In this document: one piece after another, positions 58,401 through 64,000 of the stretch
How positions within the stretch are numbered: position 1 is the stretch's first letter
How the letters are laid out: each line of letters begins with the position of its first letter
Assembly (NCBI GenBank): GCA_027563935.2
Contig: JANVAS020000231.1
Coordinates: 18,122,001 to 18,186,000 of the forward strand
DNA: 64,000 bases
From: Costus lasius
Taxonomy: Eukaryota > Streptophyta > Magnoliopsida > Zingiberales > Costaceae
Reading direction: 5' to 3'
Translations under genes and position numbers: made by a program
The notes under the pieces: generated by a model
Seen by the model: the letters and a program-made list of their open reading frames with translations, nothing else
Databases searched by the model: none
Told to the model about the DNA's origin: nothing

Positions 58401-59370
58401 AGCAACCCGTGCCCCGTTTCCAACTCGTAGGTCCACCTCATGCTGTCCCACCTGTCTTCTTCTCTTGAGTTCCTGTACATTTGAACAAATGTGAACTCCA
58501 CATGCAGTGTCCAACACCCATGAAATAGAAGAAGAAGATATCATGACCTCAGTCACAAATATACCTGAGCCAGAAGCTATGCTTCCCTTCTTGTCTCCTT
58601 GGAGCGCTTTACAGTCCTTTTTCCAGTGACCCAGCTGGCCACAGTGGAAACATCTGTTGTCCTTTGACCGCTTCACCTTCTGTTTCAGAGCCTTACTATA
58701 GTTCTTGACAGGGGCTTTGCCCTTCTTCCCCCTTCTTCTTGTTCCTGGAGGGGAACATCAAGACAGAGGTTGAAGGCTTTCCCTTCAGAGTCTCCTCCGT
58801 AGTCAAGAGCATATTCAGCAACTCTGCCGGAGTACAGTCGATCTTGTTCATATTAAAATTAATAATGAACGCATCGAAAGAGGCCGGGAGAGACTGCAGA
58901 ATAATGTCTACAGCAAGCTCCTGGTTGATGGTATGCCCCAGTTTCTCTAGAGCCTCCTTGTGCCCAATCATCTTGAGCACATGAGCTCCCACTGGACTCT
59001 CTTCAGCCAGTTTGCTCTGAAAGAAAAGCTTGGTCAGATTATAGCGTTCAGTCCTCGCCTGTGCAGCATACAGCATCTTGAGGTTTGCTATAATTTCTAT
59101 AGCAGACATATCTTCATGCTGACGCTGCAGCGGTGGCGTCATAGACGCTAGCATCAGGCAAGCGACATCAATGCTATCATTGACATGCTTTTCATAGGCA
59201 TCGCGAACCGCCCTTGCGGCGTTCGCAGCGGGTTGAGGCGGTATAGCCGTCTCGAGGACATACAGTTTCCTCTCTGCCTTAAGAACAATCTTAAGGTGTC
59301 CGTACCAGTCCGAGAAGTTTGGCCCAGCAAACTTCTCCCTTTCCAGTAGGGATCGCACATTGAAGCTCAT
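55485..59370 (-). pseudogene. gag-pol: Gag-Pol, element E, one frameshift only
   Basis: 3886 bases, one more than siblings. The extra base lies in the G run at 58732-58728 (five G on the coding strand versus four), between Gag capsid and the CCHC knuckle, so Gag ends prematurely and the knuckle-to-RNase H part (58676-55485) is open but out of frame. All catalytic motifs are present: D-T-A-C protease, D-D-E integrase, Y-V-D-D RT, RNase H. The stop is TAA rather than TAG. A homopolymer sequencing error could create the same picture; if so this would be a second intact copy. Confidence 0.93.
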
Positions 59371-60829
59371 GGTGTTCGTTGCTGCAGGAATCTACAACAA
59401 TGCAAGAACAGCAAGGTCAGTATCAATGTTTAGAATCAATCCAGGACTTAAGAAAGATTCTTTTCTCACTATTTTATCTGGCTGAAAAATCCAGCAAAAC
59501 AGCCCGAAAGAGTAACACTCTTTTAGTGAGATGGGATCTAGATTTCATACTTGGTCTCCGCGTCCCGCTCAGGCGAGATAAGATGCACAGAGAGTACAAG
59601 CACTAATTTCTGGTAGGCAGTCCCTTGCCAATCGCCAACCCGTGCGATTCCCCTTCATCTAGGCAATCCAGTAGACTGTGCCAACTGAGTTGGTACAACA
59701 CAGTCTCTGATCCCACAGATGGCTGCCTCCATATAGCTACCATATGCCCCATATGTAGCCTACATGGTCAAGCTGACCCGACCTACTCCCTGGACCACCA
59801 CGTGCTATGTTGAGCAACGAGAAGCGATAAATCCCTTCTCTGTAACACGCAGGTGAAATCACACACCGTCTGAAGATAGATGGACGTGCCCACTGAGTGG
59901 GTACAACACGGCTCCAACGATAGTCAGAACAGTGAGGTTTCGCGTCAGAAGGCTATCGAGCTTGATATTTTAGTGTTGGATTTTAACGGTCTTTTAATCT
60001 TCTTAACTATCATGCAAACCCTATGGTGATAGCAGAAGATAAATAAATCATGCAATTCTAATTATTCAAACAATAAAAGAAAGCATGATGATCTTATGTG
60101 GTAAACGCCCATAAAACCTAGGTAAGACCTTAAGTTATCTTAAGTCTTCATTTGCTTCTTGGGTCTTTTGCCTCTCATCTGGCCCAGACTAGGGCCCAAG
60201 CGCCCTTTGCAGCTCAGGTGCCCCCACCAGGTATATGCGCCTGTCCTAGGGTCAAACCCTAGACTTCCCACCTGGTCAAGCCTCAAGCTGCAAGCGCCTC
60301 ATCCATGTGTGCTTTGAGCTCTTGTCTGATTAAAAGTACATTTTAATCTATCTAGACAAGATTGACTCGCAGGTCAATTACATTTTATAAATTAATTTAA
60401 AAGTGATGCACAGATCACAATAATATTAATTTACAATTTTATTCCAGGCACGCAGGCCCCAGCACAGCACACAATAAAAGGGCAACCCACATAAGATGAA
60501 ATAAACAAGCACATGGCATCAAATCAACATGTGATCCATCAACAAAATAAAATTTTTCAAAATCCCATCGGAATCAATTTTATTTGTCTTATTTCCCCTA
60601 CTACCTTACAACGGTACATCAATAGGGATCCACTCATCATATCTAGTCAGATCCACTGCCCTTGCATGCACCAAGTCCTAACTGACTTGAGTTGACCTAA
60701 TGGTCAACCATGCATGCGCCAAGGGCTGAACTGCCTTCATGAGTTCTAGCAAGCGGGTGTGACCCCGGGCCTAACTCATGCGCGTTCAATGGTTGTCTCA
60801 ACCAGACCTCGCTACACGCCCTTGATGCA

Positions 60830-60878
60830 GTCGACCTATAGCCACCTCGTGCTTGCGCACAGGTGCTATCTGGTCAAC
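60830..60878 (-). ncRNA. Conserved leader hairpin, element E
   Basis: Minus-strand outer stem GTTGACC/GGTCGAC with one T-G pair; apical stem GTGC-GCAA-GCAC as in C and F. Confidence 0.65.
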
Positions 60879-61178
60879 CCATCTAGGCTGTCAGATGGTC
60901 TGATCAGACTATTTGGATCCATCTTAGAAGATGATTTCAACCCTACTAACCCGTCTAAGGGTTTATAGCAAGGGCATAGATCTAGGTGAGCGCGCAAGTG
61001 ATGTAGGTTTGTGTCAAAACATTAATATGCGCCAATACATGCGCCAAGAGTGACATACTTTATATTTGCGCAGATAAACATGCATGTAACCCTTTCGCAT
61101 GATCATAAGCCTAGATCTATACAACTAAAACATGGATCACAAAGCATCAAGCAATCATAAGCTTCATACCGAAAACAT

Positions 61179-61190
61179 GCTCTGATACCA
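61179..61190 (-). other. Primer binding site, element E
   Basis: Minus-strand TGGTATCAGAGC, two bases from the LTR at 61193. Confidence 0.95.
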
Positions 61191-61192
61191 AT

Positions 61193-62889
61193 TGAAAAGG
61201 TCCCCTTCAAGGGGGAGCGCAAGGGGGTGAAACCCTAAATGGGGGCACATTGAAAATTTTGCAGCGGATGCAAGGGTTTCATAGGATCGCAAGTAAGAGC
61301 ATATGATCAACTTAACCAAATAAGATCATACCATAGCCATTGTGTGGGTGACGACTTGGAAGCAAGAGAACAAAATAGATCTCCTCCAAACGGCGCGCAC
61401 ACAAGATGAAGTCGGCCACTCTTTGAGATCCTTGTGCTAGCAAGGTTCTTCAAAGGTACTTGTCGTATGGAAGGGATGAGATGTCTCCTTCTTGGCCGAG
61501 AGCTCCTTGTCCAAAGCCTCTCTTCCTCGTCAACCTCCTCTACACGAGAGTGCAAGTTTTTCCACACGAGAAGAGGGGAACGTATTTGCGTTTTGGCGTT
61601 GAGAGGAATCGGCATTGAAGACATTCCAAAAATGGAACATCATTAAGCCATGCGCTCATGCCAACCCAAAAACGCATACTAGCATTGAACCAAGCGTTCA
61701 CCTTTGTGAACCGGTTCAAGCCAAAACGTCCCAATCGAATTTGGTTCATAAACCAAATCAAAATAGCCCAAGCCATTTGGTCTAGACCATAGTAAACCCT
61801 AAGGTTCCAGATCTAACCGTTCATCTCTTTGATGATCCCAATCTTACCGATCTAGCATCATCTCTCTCGATCGAAGCTTACCGATCTCAAGCCCTAATCA
61901 ATCAAACATAATCAGACCAGATCTCACTTACAATCAGAGTCTATATCCCTTTAAACTAAACCCAAACAATTCAGTCCACACGATCTGACTTAAGTAAGCC
62001 ATATCATCAAATTATGCGACCCTTAGGGTTTCCTTTAAATGTCGGTAACGATAACTTACGTAATCACGATCAGTGAGGGGTATCTAGCAACACATCACTG
62101 TCTCCCGATGTAAAGGAAAGAGTCTTCCAAGACTCCACCCAAACCACAGCACAAGAGTGAATCAACTTCACGAGGCATGCATGTTTCCTTTGCCACTGGA
62201 TGTTCTTATTGGACAAGCGTGTCAAGCCTGTGGCTCCAATATGATGAGCATGATTAGATCAGATGAACATAGTCACCTGGGTATGGCCATACACTTTCTC
62301 AATCATCTCATTCAGGGGGGGCCCTTTAGAACATCACACTCCTTAAACAAGGAGACGGCAATCCTGTATCTATCACTAGTGTCCTAACCTGACTCATGAT
62401 CATCATCCAAGATAGTCTATAATCATTATGTTTCAAATGATATTGAACTCCCTCAAAACAATGACAATCATCATTTAGAAACACAAGTGATCTCAAGTCA
62501 GAGGACATGTGCCACTTGTTGCAAACAAGGATTATTCACATTGTGACAAGCAATTGAATATCCTAGTAGGGTCTGTCCAGTACATCCAATGTACCCATGA
62601 GTCTACATCTTATTCCATGCTCGAAGCATCCTATAAGATTAGAACACATATTAGTCTCAATCATATCAAGGCTGTCTCATGTTCACCAAGATATCTCGAC
62701 TAAGGACATTACAGCATGTCAGCCTAGCTGAACAGCATTGAGACATTATTCAGAAGCACACTTATTGCAGCAGACAATGTAACATACTGAATAACAACCA
62801 TTGCCTTTATAAACATAAGAGTTTATATATACATGATACGGATAGAATCCCAAGGCCTCAAACATTAGCCTTAAGGGCATACCCCAACA
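61193..62889 (-). repeat. Element E 5' LTR
   Basis: 1697 bp, uninterrupted. Box CCATTTTTGG (sense) at 61626-61635, UTR hairpin 61430-61445, mini-exon 61332-61340. No sense ATG between 61610 and 61341. Confidence 0.95.
61332..61340 (-). other. Predicted mini-exon and donor, element E
   Basis: Minus-strand ATGGCTATG followed by GTATGA; 295 bp after the CArG box, in phase with the acceptor at 59392-59393. Confidence 0.6.
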
Positions 62890-62894
62890 GGATG

Positions 62895-64000
62895 GTAACG
62901 TGGTTACCTATAAAGGCAGGCTAGTAGCGAAAGGTTTCAAACAAATCTACGGGATAGATTATGATGAAACTTTCTCTCCTGTAGCCATGTTCAAGTCTAT
63001 TCGGATTATTCTTGCGATAGCAGCATATTACGATTATGAGATCTGGCAAATGGATGTGAAAACCGCTTTCCTTAATGGAAAACTGGATGAGGATGTGTAT
63101 ATGACACAACCTGAAGGTTTCACTAATCCATCAGATCGTCATAAAATATGCAAGTTAAAGAAGTCCATTTATGGACTTAAGCAAGCATCTAGAAGTTGGA
63201 ATATTCATTTTGATGAATCAATATGTGAATTTGGTTTCATCAAGAATGAAGACGACCCGTGTGTATATAAGAGGTTTAGTGGGAGCGTGATTACTTTCCT
63301 AGTCCTCTACGTCGATGATATCTTAATCATTGGAAATGATATTCCTGAACTGCATGCTGTTAAAGCATGGTTAAGAAAATGTTTCCAGATGAAAGATCTA
63401 GGAGAAGCAGCCTATGTATTAGGTGTGAAGATCTACAGAGATAGATCTAAGAGGCTTCTCGGGCTGTGCCAAAGTACTTACATCGATAAAGTCCTGGAGA
63501 GATTCCATTTAGAGAATTCTAAAAGAGGATATCTTCCAGTCAGACATGGTCTGAATCTTTCAAAGAGTCAGTGTCCACAAACATAGACTGAGAAAGATGA
63601 AATGGACAATACGCCTTATGCTTCGGCTATTGGGTCCATTATGTATGCGATGTTATGTACTCGCCCAGACGTCGCTTACGGGTTAAGCGTGACCAGTCGA
63701 TTCCAAAGTAATCCAGGTCAGGCGCACTGGATTGCGGTCAAGAACATTTTAAAATATATTCGGAGGACCAAAGATATGTTCTTGATATATGGAGGTCAGG
63801 AAGAACTCAGTATTGAAGGATATACTGACGCTTCGTTCCAATTTGACCAGGATGATTTCCGATCGCAATCAGGCTATGTTTTTAGCTTGAATGGAGGTGC
63901 AGTGGTGTGGAAAAGTTTCAAACAATCTATAGTTGCTGATTCCGCAACAGAAGCCGAGTATGTTGCAGCCTCGGAAGCATCTAAGGAGGCAGTGTGGATT
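62895..64000 (+). pseudogene. gag-pol: Gag-Pol 3' part, element C, continues beyond window
   Basis: Resumes the RT codon split at 33701 after E and its GGATG duplication. It includes RT with Y-V-D-D and most of RNase H, and runs off the right edge in RNase H. A third in-frame TAG, again CAG in siblings, is at 63584-63586. Substitutions are shared with element Z (for example an Ile-Ile-Leu-Ala stretch where others have Ile-Leu-Phe-Ala), suggesting C and Z belong to one subgroup. Confidence 0.94.

Larger units (their letters stand above)
59371..61192 (-). other. Element E untranslated leader
   Basis: No gene. Acceptor 59392-59393, bulged hairpin 2 at 59674-59705, hairpin 1 at 59885-59910, tRNA-like boxes at 60249-60258 and 60271-60282 (B box mutated to GGTTTGACCC), conserved hairpin 60830-60878, primer site 61179-61190. 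Confidence 0.85.
33702..62889 (-). mobile_element. Element E: Angela-like retrotransposon carrying nested S, F and D
   Basis: Spans 29188 bp; without S, F and their duplications it is about 9.12 kb. Its 3' LTR (left) is in three pieces, 33702-33917, 35623-36994 and 55355-55463, which add to 1697 bp, exactly the length of the intact 5' LTR 61193-62889. Gag-pol is 59370-55485. About fifteen LTR differences by eye make it older than F and D, as nesting requires. Confidence 0.95.

Overview
The window is plant nuclear DNA made almost entirely of transposable elements. No host gene, rRNA or tRNA gene, or CRISPR array could be supported. About 94% of it (all except 23957-27705) belongs to one family of Ty1/copia LTR retrotransposons. 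The family fits the Angela/BARE lineage: LTRs of 1.67-1.72 kb beginning TGTTGGGG, an initiator-Met-tRNA primer site TGGTATCAGAGC two bases after the LTR, a leader of about 1.8 kb, one 1294-residue gag-protease-integrase-RT-RNase H frame, a short polypurine tract, and 5-bp target duplications. An angiosperm genome is the safe inference; the species cannot be named.

Layout, with letters used throughout. Z (+) enters from the left edge (pol 1-1643) and its 3' LTR is split (1664-2518 and 11573-12383) by A (+, 2519-11567), the only copy with an uninterrupted gag-pol. Y (-) is a leader plus LTR (12384-12795, 21907-23956) split by B (+, 12796-21901). Next comes 3.7 kb of older debris (23957-27705): a minus-strand Ty3/gypsy Tat/Athila-like LTR with primer site and a Gag zinc-knuckle remnant, then a decayed, distantly related copia tail. 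C (+) starts at 27706, is broken at 33701 and resumes at 62895, running off the right edge. Inside C lies E (-, 33702-62889). Inside E's 3' LTR lie a solo LTR S (-, 33918-35617) and F (-, 36995-55349). Inside F's leader lies D (+, 42993-52181). Nesting is therefore four levels deep (C > E > F > D). Every fully visible junction has a perfect 5-bp duplication, and LTR-pair differences counted by eye fall in the expected order (D fewest, then F, then E).

How the parts work together: gag-pol supplies particle, protease, integrase and reverse transcriptase; the LTRs supply promoter and RNA ends; the leader carries the primer site. The most interesting signal is in the LTR/leader. Every LTR ends with a conserved three-codon ATG mini-exon directly followed by a GT(A/T)(A/T)GR-like splice donor. 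Every visible leader ends with a branch point, pyrimidine tract and TAG acceptor 21 bases before the gag ATG, and the two are in phase in all six testable elements. Splicing would remove the primer site and the structured leader, so translated mRNA and reverse-transcribable genome would be different RNAs. The predicted intron carries a 49-50-nt hairpin (GCAA tetraloop in most copies) with base-pair covariation across seven copies, plus two related bulged hairpins. A further covarying hairpin and a CArG/TATA-like box sit at fixed distances upstream. All functional statements beyond the protein domains are inferences from sequence.
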